From positions 186,001-250,000 of the forward strand of contig NZ_FOOX01000003.1 of the NCBI RefSeq assembly GCF_900113335.1: a DNA stretch of 64,000 bases, written 5' to 3'. The position numbers were made by a program, and so were the translations under genes. Shown here piece after piece: positions 8,536 through 17,089 of this stretch. The DNA is from Desulfotruncus arcticus DSM 17038 (GTDB lineage: Bacteria > Bacillota > Desulfotomaculia > Desulfotomaculales > Desulfallaceae). The notes under the pieces are model-generated. The model made no database searches, had not been told where the DNA came from, and saw only the letters and a list, made by a program, of their open reading frames with translations. Numbering within the stretch: position 1 is the stretch's first letter; each line of letters begins with the position of its first letter.

Positions 8536-8670
8536 ACCGGGGGGAATATATTTTCCCGTACCTTAGATTAAGCGGACTCGATATTTTGTCGGGTCAAACA
8601 GGGTGGTACCGCGGAAGTAACCCGTCCACTTTCGTCCCTGCCAGGGATGAGTGGCGGGTTATTATATTTT
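8536..8670 (+). promoter_or_regulatory. Second T-box antiterminator/terminator module lacking stem I
   Basis: Contains TTTTCCCGTACC...CGGGTCAA, the canonical AGGGTGGTACCGCGG (8599-8613) and a terminator pairing AACCCGTCCACTTTCGTCCC with GGGATGAGTGGCGGGTT. Its order of elements matches the 3' half of the preceding module (CCCGTAC...CGGGTCAA...GGGTGGT), but only about 60 nt separate it from the first terminator, too short for another stem I. Confidence 0.8.
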
Positions 8671-8684
8671 ATGGAGGGATTGGC

Positions 8685-9698
8685 ATGGTAGTAGTAATGA
8701 AAGTAAACACCGCTAAGGAGCAAATTGACAAGGTCAACGAATGGCTGCATGACAGAGGTTTTCAGACCCACATGATCACAGGGGTCAAAAGAATAGTGAT
8801 TGGCGCGGTCGGAGACAAACATTCCGTTGCGATGTCCAATATTGAAGCACTGCCGGGAGTTGAGAAGGTAATGCGGGTAATGAAACCATATAAGCTGGTT
8901 AGCCGGGAGTACAAGGAAGAAAACTCAGTGGTACAGGTGGGACCCGTAAAGATTGGCGGTCAGGGGTTGGTCGTTGTGGCGGGACCATGTGCGGTTGAGA
9001 GTAAAGACCAACTGGTTACTGCCGCCAGGGCGGTTTGCAAGTCCGGCGCCACTGTACTGCGCGGCGGGGCCTACAAGCCCAGGACTTCACCATATAGCTT
9101 CCAGGGTTTGGAGGAAGAAGGGCTGCGCCTTCTGGCCGAGGCTGCGGAAGAAACCGGCCTGGCTACGGTAACCGAAGTAATTGATGAGGAAAGTCTCAGT
9201 ATGGCGGTTAATTACGTCGATATGATTCAAATCGGCGCCAGGAATATGCAAAATTTCCGGCTGCTGCAATTGGCCGGAAAAGTAAATAAGCCGGTTTTAC
9301 TTAAAAGGGGATTATCAGCGACAGTTGAGGAGTGGCTGATGGCGGCTGAATATATCATTGCTTCAGGCAATGAAAATGTAATACTTTGTGAGCGCGGTAT
9401 CCGTACTTTTGAAAACAGCACCAGGAATACATTGGACCTCAGTGCTGTTGCTCTGGCCAAAACATTAACGCACTTGCCCGTTATTGTTGATCCCAGCCAC
9501 GCAACAGGCAAGCGGGAGCTGGTAGGGCCCATGTCCAGGGCGGCCCTGGCGTCCGGCGCCGACGGGCTCATCGTCGAGGTGCACCCGGACCCACAGATGG
9601 CGCTCTGTGACGGGCCGCAATCACTTGATCCTGTAGCGTTTGATTCGCTAATGGCTGGGCTTCGGCCACTGGCATCCGCAGTGGGCAGGGTACTTTAA
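8685..9698 (+). CDS. aroF: 3-deoxy-7-phosphoheptulonate synthase (DAHP synthase, type I-beta)
   Basis: 337 residues from ATG 8685, 6 nt after GGAGGG; longer upstream readings run through the leader RNA and are rejected. An N-terminal ferredoxin-like regulatory domain (residues ~1-70, [15 protein letters not shown]) precedes the barrel. Catalytic landmarks are [45 protein letters not shown] and [12 protein letters not shown], which hold the metal and PEP/erythrose-4-phosphate ligands. It makes DAHP, the first shikimate-pathway intermediate. Followed after 15 nt by pheA; both are governed by the T-box leader. The regulatory domain suggests additional allosteric inhibition. Confidence 0.95.
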   Translation: MVVVMKVNTAKEQIDKVNEWLHDRGFQTHMITGVKRIVIGAVGDKHSVAMSNIEALPGVEKVMRVMKPYKLVSREYKEENSVVQVGPVKIGGQGLVVVAGPCAVESKDQLVTAARAVCKSGATVLRGGAYKPRTSPYSFQGLEEEGLRLLAEAAEETGLATVTEVIDEESLSMAVNYVDMIQIGARNMQNFRLLQLAGKVNKPVLLKRGLSATVEEWLMAAEYIIASGNENVILCERGIRTFENSTRNTLDLSAVALAKTLTHLPVIVDPSHATGKRELVGPMSRAALASGADGLIVEVHPDPQMALCDGPQSLDPVAFDSLMAGLRPLASAVGRVL

Positions 9699-9713
9699 AA
9701 GGGGGCGTTAATT

Positions 9714-10850
9714 ATGACTAAGCTCGGTTACCTTGGACCTGAGGGAACTTATTCTCACACAATGGCATTACGTTATGCAGCCGAGCACGAGTGCCAACCG
9801 GTGTGCTGCTACAGCCTGTCGTCTGTATTTCAACAGGTTGATGATGGATTTTTGGATATGGGGATAGTGCCGGTGGAGAATTCAACTGAAGGTTCTGTTG
9901 GGGAAACTCTGGACTTATTACTGTCTTGCGAAGGGATCTATGTAAATGCCGAGCTTTTGCTCCCGGTACGTCACCACCTCCTGGCCCGTCCCGGAACAGT
10001 TCTGGCCGGGATTGAAAAAGTTTATTCTCATCCTCAGGCGCTGGCCCAGTGCCGGAAATTTATTGCTGAACATTTGCCCGGCGCACAACTGGTAGAGACT
10101 GCCAGTACGGCAGCGGCAGCTCTGGCAGTTGCCAGTGCGCCGCTTAATGCAGCAGCTATTGGCTCAGATAATGCGGCGGCGACATATGCGTTAGAGTTGT
10201 TGAGCTCCGATATTCAGAGTAATAATGATAACGTTACCAGATTTCTTGTCATAAGCAGGGATAACCCGGTTCCGGCTGTCCCGGCCAAGACATCACTGGC
10301 ACTCGCTGTTCTTGATCACCCAGGCGCACTATCCCGGATATTGAGGGAATTTTCCTTGCGGGCAATCAACCTTACCCGTATCGAATCCAGGCCCGCAGGC
10401 AGCAAATTAGGTGATTACATCTTCTTTATCGACTTGGTTGGGCGGGTTGACGACCCGGTGGTGGCAGAAGCAGTAGAGGCCCTCTCCAATAATACCTTAT
10501 GGATAAAATTTCTGGGCTGTTATCCCGCCTGCGAGGGTATGAAGAGCTATCAGCAGTATCAGGGATCAGGCTACTCCAATATACAACAACTAAGGGGAAA
10601 AATTGACCTTGTGGATGATGAAATATTGTACTTGCTAACTATGCGCCAGAGGCTGGTGGATCGGGTGGCAGATTTAAAAAAGGATACATGTGAGGTAATT
10701 GACCAAACCCGTGAGGCCGAAATTATGAATCGAGTGAAGGAACAAGCCCGTGAAAACAACCTTAACACCGATATGGTGGTTAAAATATTCAGGTTGATGT
10801 TGCTAGAATCCGTGCGCAGGCAAAAAACGCTAATTTCAGCCAGTCTGTAG
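9714..10850 (+). CDS. pheA: Bifunctional prephenate dehydratase-ACT-chorismate mutase
   Basis: 378 residues. The dehydratase domain (1-180) opens with KLGYLGPEGTYSHTMAL and has VPVENSTEGSVGETLD and the NVTRFLVI motif. The ACT domain (about 190-270) carries HPGALSRILREF and IESRPAGSKLGDY, the phenylalanine-binding GALV/ESRP elements. The C-terminus from about 283 is an AroQ-type chorismate mutase (LRGKIDLVDDEILYLL, Arg and Lys at MRQRLVDRVADLKK, LESVRRQK). It would convert chorismate via prephenate to phenylpyruvate with Phe feedback. The usual bacterial P-protein has the mutase first; here it is last. ATG start after AAAAGGGGG. Confidence 0.9.
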   Translation: MTKLGYLGPEGTYSHTMALRYAAEHECQPVCCYSLSSVFQQVDDGFLDMGIVPVENSTEGSVGETLDLLLSCEGIYVNAELLLPVRHHLLARPGTVLAGIEKVYSHPQALAQCRKFIAEHLPGAQLVETASTAAAALAVASAPLNAAAIGSDNAAATYALELLSSDIQSNNDNVTRFLVISRDNPVPAVPAKTSLALAVLDHPGALSRILREFSLRAINLTRIESRPAGSKLGDYIFFIDLVGRVDDPVVAEAVEALSNNTLWIKFLGCYPACEGMKSYQQYQGSGYSNIQQLRGKIDLVDDEILYLLTMRQRLVDRVADLKKDTCEVIDQTREAEIMNRVKEQARENNLNTDMVVKIFRLMLLESVRRQKTLISASL

Positions 10851-10992
10851 AAAAAAAGTAAGCGATTCATTCTTGCTAAGAGCCAAAAGAGGTAAGTATG
10901 TGACCGTTCGCAGGCGTTTTATTGACACCTTTCCATGTGAAATGCAATGATAAAGTAAAATTGCAAACTATTACGTGATGAGGGTGGTTAAG

Positions 10993-12270
10993 TTGTCTGG
11001 AAAAAGTGCCGGACTTTCACCCGGGGAGCTGTCTACCCTGCTGGAGATCAGCAGAGTTATAACGTCGAGCTTACCATTAAGGAATATGTTTGAAACCATA
11101 CATGCCTACCTGTCGGATATATTAACTTACGAAATAGGTTCTTTGTATATCAATGAAAAGAGCAGGTTTAATTTAAAAGCTGGGGTAGGCGTTGAAGACA
11201 TGGCTTTGACAAATCTAAGCAACCGGGCGGGGACAAATTACTTACTGAAAAAAATAAAGGGTACTGGAAGGCCATGGAGATCCTCACAAGTTTTTAAATT
11301 GGAACAAATTAAGAAACATCCTTTTTACGTCCAGGTTCTCGAGCCAATGAGTATATTATATACCGCTGGGGCACCAATACGGAACGGACATCAGATTTTG
11401 GGCAGCATTCATCTTGGCCGCAAACCGGAGGATGGGGATTTTAGCGATAAAGATATGCAAATTCTTGAAATGGTAGCCAATTTGCTTTCTCCCGCAATTA
11501 GAAATATTAAGATTAAAAAGATCAGCTGGCAGCTTGACGGATTGGCTGTTTCGGGCAGCGACCGTAAGGCTAAAAATAACAGTACGGCCCCCTCAAATGG
11601 CGCTGGCGGTGACCGGCAAATGCAATTATTGGGCTCAGTTTCGTCTGTGATGGCCAAGGAATTAAGAAATCCTCTGTCAGGCTTAAAAATGTCCTTTTAT
11701 TCACTGGCCAGAAATTTTACCTCGGGGGTTATGGCTCAGCAGGACCTTGAACAAATGGACTGTTCGATTAAGAAAATGGAAAAAACTATACGATTTTTGT
11801 TATGCCTTTCCGGTGATATACATTTGCAGCGGGAATGGGTTGATATTAACGATTTAATGGATGAGGTTGTTAGGACACTGGGGCCGATAATGGACCCGGA
11901 TGTTGTGATTATCAAAGACTATTCTTCTTTACCCAACGTATACGTAGACCGGGAAAAAATGCATACGGTATTTGGAAATGTTATTGAAAACGCGCTTGAT
12001 GCCATGCCGGGCGGGGGTAGATTACGTATAATCACTACGGAAAATCAAGGTCGGGTTTATGTTATATTGGAAGATAATGGCATGGGGGTTGATGCCAAAA
12101 TTAAAGAAAATATATTTGATCCTTTTATCAGCAACAAGTCCAGTGGAGTTGGCCTGGGGCTAACTATATGTGAGAGGATAGTTGGGTCCCATGGCGGCAA
12201 AATAAAACTTCGCAGCAACGGAGGTAAGGGAACTGCAGTATGCATAGATATGCCGGTTGATGCCAGCTAA
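10993..12270 (+). CDS. GAF-domain histidine-kinase-like protein lacking the phospho-acceptor His
   Basis: About 425 residues from TTG 10993 (5 nt after AGGGTGG; GTG/ATG just upstream lie before that site). An N-terminal GAF domain (~15-165) is followed by a dimerisation helix reading MAKELRNPLSG, where kinases have xHExRNP: the His is Lys (codon AAG). The ATPase domain is intact: N box VFGNVIENALDAMPGGG, DNGMGVD, and GVGLGLTICERIVGSHGGK. No response regulator or membrane helix is nearby. It may bind ATP and act as a pseudokinase or use another acceptor. Alternatively a nonfunctional sensor, though the frame is intact. Confidence 0.85.
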   Translation: MSGKSAGLSPGELSTLLEISRVITSSLPLRNMFETIHAYLSDILTYEIGSLYINEKSRFNLKAGVGVEDMALTNLSNRAGTNYLLKKIKGTGRPWRSSQVFKLEQIKKHPFYVQVLEPMSILYTAGAPIRNGHQILGSIHLGRKPEDGDFSDKDMQILEMVANLLSPAIRNIKIKKISWQLDGLAVSGSDRKAKNNSTAPSNGAGGDRQMQLLGSVSSVMAKELRNPLSGLKMSFYSLARNFTSGVMAQQDLEQMDCSIKKMEKTIRFLLCLSGDIHLQREWVDINDLMDEVVRTLGPIMDPDVVIIKDYSSLPNVYVDREKMHTVFGNVIENALDAMPGGGRLRIITTENQGRVYVILEDNGMGVDAKIKENIFDPFISNKSSGVGLGLTICERIVGSHGGKIKLRSNGGKGTAVCIDMPVDAS

Positions 12271-12288
12271 AGCTGCAAGGCATCAAAA

Positions 12289-12320
12289 GATTGCCACGTC
12301 GCTTCGCTCCACAATGACAA
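12289..12320. repeat. Short dispersed-repeat fragment
   Basis: GATTGCCACGTCGCTTCGCT followed by CCACAATGACAA resembles the widespread bacterial intergenic palindrome of the form GTCATTG...GCAATC with a CGAAGCG-type centre. Only one copy is seen in this window. Confidence 0.4.
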
Positions 12321-12337
12321 TTTACCGAAAGAATAAA

Positions 12338-12386
12338 GCATTAAGAAAAAAACAAAGGCTAATGGCCTTTGTTTTTTTCTTAATGC
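12338..12386. terminator. Long bidirectional terminator
   Basis: A 22-bp perfect stem (12338-12359 with 12365-12386, core ACAAAGGC/GCCTTTGT) has an A run on the left and a T run on the right, so it can terminate both the kinase-like gene (+) and the DUF151 gene (-), whose stop it overlaps. Confidence 0.85.
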
Positions 12387-12841
12387 AATGACTTTTTATA
12401 CTCATCCAGAAGTTTATCCATTTCCTGTTGAGTTTCCTCATCAAAAATCTGTTTTATGTCCATCATTTGTTCCTGTAAGGCTTCTGAAATGCTAATGGGA
12501 ATTTCCGCCCTGATGGCAAGGGCGATGGCATCGCTGGGACGGAGGTCAATCAAAAAATCATCCTTACCAGCAGACAGGTATAGCTCGGCAAAAAAAGTAT
12601 TGTCCCTAATCTGAGTTATTTCAACTTTGGTTACTTCTGCCCCCAGCGTTCGGCAGATGGTCAGGGTTATGTCGTGCGTCATCGGCCTTGGCGGAGGTGA
12701 TTCCTCCATGGCCAGAGCGATGGAATGGGCTTCCAGCAACCCTATCCAGATAGGCAGTACTTTTTGTTCTGTCGGGTCTGTAAGCAAAATAATAGGGCTG
12801 CCCGACATATCATATGCGATTCCTTTTACCTTGACGATCAT
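12380..12841 (-). CDS. Bifunctional nuclease-family protein (DUF151)
   Basis: About 153 residues starting MIVKVKGIAYDMSG (ATG 12841, 9 nt after GGGAGG; an ATG 45 nt upstream has no ribosome site). The DUF151 core is clear: PIILLTDPTEQKVLPIWIG, EAHSIALAMEESPPPRPMTHD, and DLRPSDAIALAIRAEIPIS. Family members have reported DNase/RNase activity in plants and Mycobacterium homologues, but the role in Firmicutes is unsettled. Cytosolic; monocistronic by context between two terminators or gaps. Confidence 0.85.
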   Translation of the reverse strand: MIVKVKGIAYDMSGSPIILLTDPTEQKVLPIWIGLLEAHSIALAMEESPPPRPMTHDITLTICRTLGAEVTKVEITQIRDNTFFAELYLSAGKDDFLIDLRPSDAIALAIRAEIPISISEALQEQMMDIKQIFDEETQQEMDKLLDEYKKSLH

Positions 12842-12966
12842 GGGACCAAACCTCCCAAAAATTTGGTTTTGGAGTTGCTGGTCCATTCATAACAGCTTAA
12901 TATGAACCTGATGTTGAGGTTATTCTATCACTTTTCTGCCAAATTTCAAAAGGTTGTATCGGCTCT

Positions 12967-13311
12967 CTAGCGGCTTTCTCTGAAAATTAGGTTGAGCAAC
13001 CAGCTAATAACTCCGGTTATAATGGCACCCCAGAAGGCACCTCCAAAACTAAGCACATCGAAACCGGGTACCAGCCAGGAAGCTATAGTAAATGTTAATG
13101 CATTGATAATAAATATGAATAACCCCAAAGATAGCATACTAAATGGCAAGGTCAGCAAGACCAGCACGGGGCGTAAAAAAGTGTTAACAATACCGAGGGC
13201 GGCCCCCGCCATAAACGCTGGTAGTATACCTGAAATATAAATTCCGTCAATTAAACGGTCTGCTAAAACCACTGCCAGTGCGTTGAGCAAAAAAGATAGT
13301 ATCCAGTTCAT
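12967..13311 (-). CDS. Phage-holin-family-4-like small membrane protein (DUF360)
   Basis: 114 residues, four hydrophobic helices (WILSFLLNALAVVLADRLI, ILPAFMAGAALGIVNTFLRPV, LTLPFSMLSLGLFIFIINAL, GAFWGAIITGVISWLLNLIF) with the family signature NTFLRPVLVLLTLP. The family is named after a mycobacterial holin-like protein but is mostly chromosomal with unknown role. Nothing phage-related surrounds it, so a lysis function should not be assumed. Confidence 0.8.
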   Translation of the reverse strand: MNWILSFLLNALAVVLADRLIDGIYISGILPAFMAGAALGIVNTFLRPVLVLLTLPFSMLSLGLFIFIINALTFTIASWLVPGFDVLSFGGAFWGAIITGVISWLLNLIFRESR

Positions 13312-13472
13312 TGGTTAACCCTTTCTAGTATATTGAAAACTGTATTATATATATTGTCACTATTCAGCATGTGTAACTACATATTACATTTTTCCACGTA
13401 TAAATGAAATAAAAAAAAGCAATATAATTAATGTTTCCGGTTTTAAATTAAAAACAAATGGAGGTGTTGCAT

Positions 13473-13769
13473 TTGCAGTCTTGGAAAGACATGGAAAGAT
13501 GCGTTGAAGTAAATCCGACCTTTGGTAATCAAATTAATATTACTTATGATGGGTTACTAAGCAAGTCCGGAGCTGACAGGGTTTTTATCCATTGTGGTTA
13601 CGGTGACCCCCAAAACTGGAGGGATGTGACTACCATAGGGATGGACCGTACAACCAGGGGTTGGGAAAAGGCTGTTCCGATGAAAAACCACACCATCACC
13701 TTTTGTTTTAAAGACAGTGCCAATAACTGGGACAATAACAGTGGCTCCAACTGGATCGCCCAAGCATAA
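13473..13769 (+). CDS. Stand-alone carbohydrate-binding module (CBM25-like)
   Basis: About 98 residues from TTG 13473, 6 nt after GGAGGTG (an ATG at 13458 overlaps that site). The pattern ITYDGLLSKSGADRVFIHCG, WRDVTTIGMDR, GWEKAVPM and CFKDSANNWDNNSGSNW fits CBM25/CBM53 starch-binding beta-sandwiches, including the repeated Trp/Tyr that stack on glucans. There is no catalytic domain or signal peptide, so it is probably intracellular. A role in glycogen binding is an inference. Confidence 0.75.
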   Translation: MQSWKDMERCVEVNPTFGNQINITYDGLLSKSGADRVFIHCGYGDPQNWRDVTTIGMDRTTRGWEKAVPMKNHTITFCFKDSANNWDNNSGSNWIAQA

Positions 13770-13781
13770 TGCAGTAAATAA

Positions 13782-13808
13782 AGCCCCTAATTAAGGGGTT
13801 TTATTTAT
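13782..13808 (+). terminator. Terminator after CBM25-like gene
   Basis: GCCCCT-AATTA-AGGGGT followed by TTTATTTATTT. Confidence 0.65.
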
Positions 13809-13899
13809 TTAAGACGGAGGTTTATCGGGTTAAAGCGAGATGTTTTCACAAAGAGCAAACTCTGTTATAATTTGGTCCAGTTATCCTGTTCCCTGACCG

Positions 13900-14676
13900 T
13901 TAATTCTCCGAATAGGGGGTGTGTCGCTTATCCTCTATATCAGCAAGATATTTCCAGCGATAGCGAACTCGCTCAATCATTGAAATATCTATTACTGTGT
14001 TCAGCAAACCGGGTTCGTTGCCTGCCGTACTGAAAAACATTCCGTCAGGACCGGCAACAAAGCTTCCGCCTGCTACCCTGCGACCGTCGGGGTAACTGGT
14101 CCGAGTGTTGTTGGCCATAGCCAGGAAAACAGTATTTTCCGCAGCCCGCGTGATACCTATGTGCTGCCAGAGGTCCATGCGGCCGGCAGGGATGTTGGCG
14201 GGATTAAAAATAATTTGTGCTCCCCTGAGTGCCATTTCCCTTGCAATTTCAGGGTAAAATAAATCCACGCAAACAACTGCAGATACTATTATACCCCTGT
14301 GTTCAAAGACAGGCTGTTTTGTTCCGGGAGTGACAAAATTTCTTTCACCGATGGCATGGGAAGGAAAGATTTTATCGTAAAAAACTGTTCTTTTTTTAGT
14401 AACAAACGCACCTGTGGATATAATTACTTCCGGCTGCCGAAGGTATTGTGCTCCAGATACTAATAAAGTATCCTCGGAGGGCAATGAATTTTGCAGTTGA
14501 TCAATAACCGACATGTGGTAGTCTTCATCAACGACAAGAGGTCCAAGCCAGTCTTCCGGCAGCAGTATAAAATCGGCTTCCTTGACTTCCTTGATTATTT
14601 GTATCATTTTATGTGCGTTTATGTCAGGTTCGCGGGTACTGCGGTCAAATTGCACAACACATAGATTATAATTCAT
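13900..14676 (-). CDS. Carbon-nitrogen hydrolase (nitrilase superfamily)
   Basis: 258 residues with the nitrilase catalytic triad: Glu in FILLPEDWLG (near 42), Lys in FYDKIFPSH (near 108) and Cys in AVVCVDLFYPE (near 139). IIFNPANIPAGR and ITRAAENTVFLAMAN are further family motifs. The fold hydrolyses C-N bonds of amides or nitriles; omega-amidase, carbamoylputrescine amidase and amidase types share it and cannot be separated here. Cytosolic. Start ATG after AAGGAT. Divergent from the TtcA-like gene, with a repeat element between them. Confidence 0.85.
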   Translation of the reverse strand: MNYNLCVVQFDRSTREPDINAHKMIQIIKEVKEADFILLPEDWLGPLVVDEDYHMSVIDQLQNSLPSEDTLLVSGAQYLRQPEVIISTGAFVTKKRTVFYDKIFPSHAIGERNFVTPGTKQPVFEHRGIIVSAVVCVDLFYPEIAREMALRGAQIIFNPANIPAGRMDLWQHIGITRAAENTVFLAMANNTRTSYPDGRRVAGGSFVAGPDGMFFSTAGNEPGLLNTVIDISMIERVRYRWKYLADIEDKRHTPYSEN

Positions 14677-14749
14677 TGTTATTCCATCCTTTTAATTTAA
14701 CATGCTTGAAGCAGTTATGTTACCATAAAGAGTAATCTTTTTACCAGTT

Positions 14750-14874
14750 TATCTCGTTAACCGCCGCTAAGACTCCCGCCTCAATAGGCGGAAGTTAAGC
14801 GGCGATAAACTCGAAATAAGTGCGACTAAGGTTCAGGTGGGGTCAAAAACCCACCTGAACCAAGTCTTCTTTAT
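14750..14874 (+). repeat. Two-hairpin repeat element, copy 3
   Basis: Left hairpin CCGCTAAGACTCCCGCCT with AGGCGGAAGTTAAGCGG (weakened by small changes), the core CTCGAAATAAGTGCGACTAA, then right hairpin GGTTCAGGTGGG with CCCACCTGAACC and the end AAGTCTTCTTTAT. Located in a divergent intergenic space, oriented toward the TtcA-like gene. Confidence 0.8.
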
Positions 14875-15021
14875 TGGCATCATTATTATATACCTTTTTT
14901 CCCCAACCAGCATCCCAGACAACCGGTAGATATCCTAAATCAGTTATCACTGCAGGGCCTTTCGCCAATAATGTCCGTGGGGCGGGCGAAAATTACCGGT
15001 TTTATAAAGGTGGCTTTAAAA

Positions 15022-15777
15022 ATGAAAGATTCTTATTTAAAATGGTTCAAAGGTAAAGTTAAACGAGCTATTACTAATTATGGTATGATTGAAGACGGGG
15101 ACAAAATAGCCGTAGGGCTGTCCGGTGGAAAAGATAGCATGGCGCTTCTCCATGTGCTAAATTTAATCCGTCGTGAAGTGCCTGTAGACTACCGGCTCCA
15201 CGCCATTTATGTAAACCCGGGATGGCCGGTGGAAATTGATGTAATGGAAAGATTCTGTCAGGAGCGGGACGTGCCCTTTACTAATAAAATAACAGATATT
15301 GGTGAAGTGGTTTTTTATGATCGTAATGAAAAAAACCCGTGTGCGCTGTGTGCAAATTTACGCAGGGGTGCAATAAATAATACCGCCCGGGACCTTGGCT
15401 TAAACAAATTGGCCCTGGGTCATCATTTGGACGACGCCATTGAAACATTTTTTATGAGCCTGATCTTTACCGGCCAATTCAGGACTTTTTCACCTGTTAC
15501 ATTTATGGACAGGAGTGGAATTACTTTAATCAGACCGATGATTTACCTTACAGGGCAGACAGTAGAGACTTTTGCTGGCAGAGAGAATTTGCCGGTTGTA
15601 AAGAGCCTTTGCCCGGTAAATGGTGAAACAAAAAGGGAAGAGATGAAAAGTTTGGTTTCAGGATTAAGCCAGCAGTATCCTGAACTTAGAACCCGTTTCT
15701 TAACTGCATTTCAAACACTAGATTCAAAAAATCTTTGGCCTCCTATGGTTAGGCGCAGACCAATGCCTGACCTATAA
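15022..15777 (+). CDS. TtcA-family tRNA thiolation protein (PP-loop ATPase)
   Basis: 251 residues from ATG 15022, 8 nt after AAGGTGG. The PP-loop motif AVGLSGGKDSMALLHV adenylates the tRNA base. CALCANLRRG supplies a CxxC pair and KSLCPVNG a third Cys, the cluster ligands of TtcA-type enzymes that make 2-thiocytidine in tRNA. LALGHHLDDAIETFFMSL is also diagnostic. Other PP-loop proteins (TilS, TtuA) are alternatives, but the Cys layout favours TtcA/TtuA. It heads a likely transcription unit with the membrane protein at 15804. Confidence 0.85.
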   Translation: MKDSYLKWFKGKVKRAITNYGMIEDGDKIAVGLSGGKDSMALLHVLNLIRREVPVDYRLHAIYVNPGWPVEIDVMERFCQERDVPFTNKITDIGEVVFYDRNEKNPCALCANLRRGAINNTARDLGLNKLALGHHLDDAIETFFMSLIFTGQFRTFSPVTFMDRSGITLIRPMIYLTGQTVETFAGRENLPVVKSLCPVNGETKREEMKSLVSGLSQQYPELRTRFLTAFQTLDSKNLWPPMVRRRPMPDL

Positions 15778-15803
15778 CTAGTACCAAGGCAGGGTGATGA
15801 TAG

Positions 15804-16247
15804 TTGAAAAAAGAGCGATATGCCGCTGGGCAGCTAATAATAGGAGTTGCAGTTTTCTTGCTTGTATATACTTTTTTTTATTATAGCAAATATATGAGTA
15901 TTCCCGGCAGAGAAGGTGAATGGGGGATTTCTATATTCTTATCCGCCACCGCAGTACTGGCGGGAATGTTAATTGAACTGGGACGTTTTTGGGGTTGGGT
16001 GATTGAGGTTAAGATCAACAAGGACTTGCTGGTGCTGCAGGGTATACCCGCGGCCATTTTAAGCATAGTGCCGGGTCCCTATTGGCTGCAGTCCGGCGGA
16101 AACGCTTTCCCCTTTAGCTTTTTTGCTGATCCGGTGGTTACAGGCATATCAGGAGTTTGGTTAGGGGTTGTTCTGCTGCGTGGTTTTTTTAATAATAAGC
16201 GCATTGGTGACGAGGAAGAGATTAAGAAAAAAAATAATTTAGCATAA
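15804..16247 (+). CDS. Unknown four-helix membrane protein
   Basis: 147 residues from a TTG 5 nt after AGGGTGA. Hydrophobic segments: AGQLIIGVAVFLLVYTFFYY, ISIFLSATAVLAGMLIEL, LVLQGIPAAILSIVPGPYW and VVTGISGVWLGVVLLRGFF; charged tail GDEEEIKKKNN. No family recognised. It begins 27 nt after the TtcA-like gene and is probably co-transcribed. Confidence 0.7.
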   Translation: MKKERYAAGQLIIGVAVFLLVYTFFYYSKYMSIPGREGEWGISIFLSATAVLAGMLIELGRFWGWVIEVKINKDLLVLQGIPAAILSIVPGPYWLQSGGNAFPFSFFADPVVTGISGVWLGVVLLRGFFNNKRIGDEEEIKKKNNLA

Positions 16248-16336
16248 TTTTTTTTGCATAGGCAGGTAAATTATGTAAAAATGTCTAAAATCTACTATTA
16301 TATGGTTATTGAAGAAACGCTAACGGAGGTGCTGGG

Positions 16337-17017
16337 ATGTTGTTTAGAAGGTATGAAGAAGTCATTCTTCGCCTTGAGGAGTTGGGGACCCGGATGGGTA
16401 AGCTTTGTAACAGCGAAAGACAGGAACTGCAAAGCTTATTGGAGGAGCAGGCCTGGCTTGGCTTGACATTGGTCAAAAAGGCAAGGTCATTGATGGAAGA
16501 TATAGACAAAAATTTTGAGAGCTTGTTTGATTGGATGGTGTTAAGTTCGGATTTAATTGACCGGGCCGCTGAACAGGGCGGCAGGCCTGATGATGTCCTC
16601 AGACTGAAACTGGTGATGTCGGAAGCAGGCAGCCTGCGGGAACAACTTAAGAAGTTATCTATTAATAATAACATTGCGGATAACAATGACCGAAAAGGTG
16701 ATGAAGACGCTAAGGCTAATGACTTAACGGTCGGTTTGGAAACTAAAACAACTTCCTTGGAAGTTGAGGCTGTTTTTGAAGCTGCAGCGGCCCTTGAACC
16801 TGTGGAAGTCATTTCTGCGGTACCGGCTCAGCAGGTAAAAGTAAAAAAGGTCCGGAAAAAAAAAGCCAAAGTTAAAAAGAGGGCTAATGCATATGCTCCC
16901 CCCAGCGAGCTGCTGACGTCCATTTCCCGGCGGATGGTTCCTACAGTTAGGCGGTATGTAGACTTGCCCGAACTTAACCCCGCTGTGAGTAAAATAATAC
17001 AGCCTCGCCAGGAGTAA
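16337..17017 (+). CDS. Unknown helical protein with very basic linker
   Basis: 226 residues, ATG 5 nt after GGAGGTG. The N-terminal 110 residues are predicted helical and coiled-coil-like (RYEEVILRLEELGTRMGKL, SLREQLKKLSINNN). An acidic-neutral linker precedes a basic cluster KVKKVRKKKAKVKKR near residue 178, then APPSELLTSISRRMVP. The basic patch could bind nucleic acid or membrane. No homologue recognised. Confidence 0.65.
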   Translation: MLFRRYEEVILRLEELGTRMGKLCNSERQELQSLLEEQAWLGLTLVKKARSLMEDIDKNFESLFDWMVLSSDLIDRAAEQGGRPDDVLRLKLVMSEAGSLREQLKKLSINNNIADNNDRKGDEDAKANDLTVGLETKTTSLEVEAVFEAAAALEPVEVISAVPAQQVKVKKVRKKKAKVKKRANAYAPPSELLTSISRRMVPTVRRYVDLPELNPAVSKIIQPRQE

Positions 17018-17089
17018 ATAACGCTTGCTTTATAGTTTAACATCATATAAGATTTGTAACTATAAATGATATTTTACGGGGTGAAGTTT

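Noticed and set aside
8526..8684. Long N-terminal extension of aroF
   Set aside because: The frame runs through the second T-box module; ATG 8685 has a proper ribosome site.
12967..13311. Phage holin and prophage
   Set aside because: The family is mostly chromosomal and no other phage genes are present.
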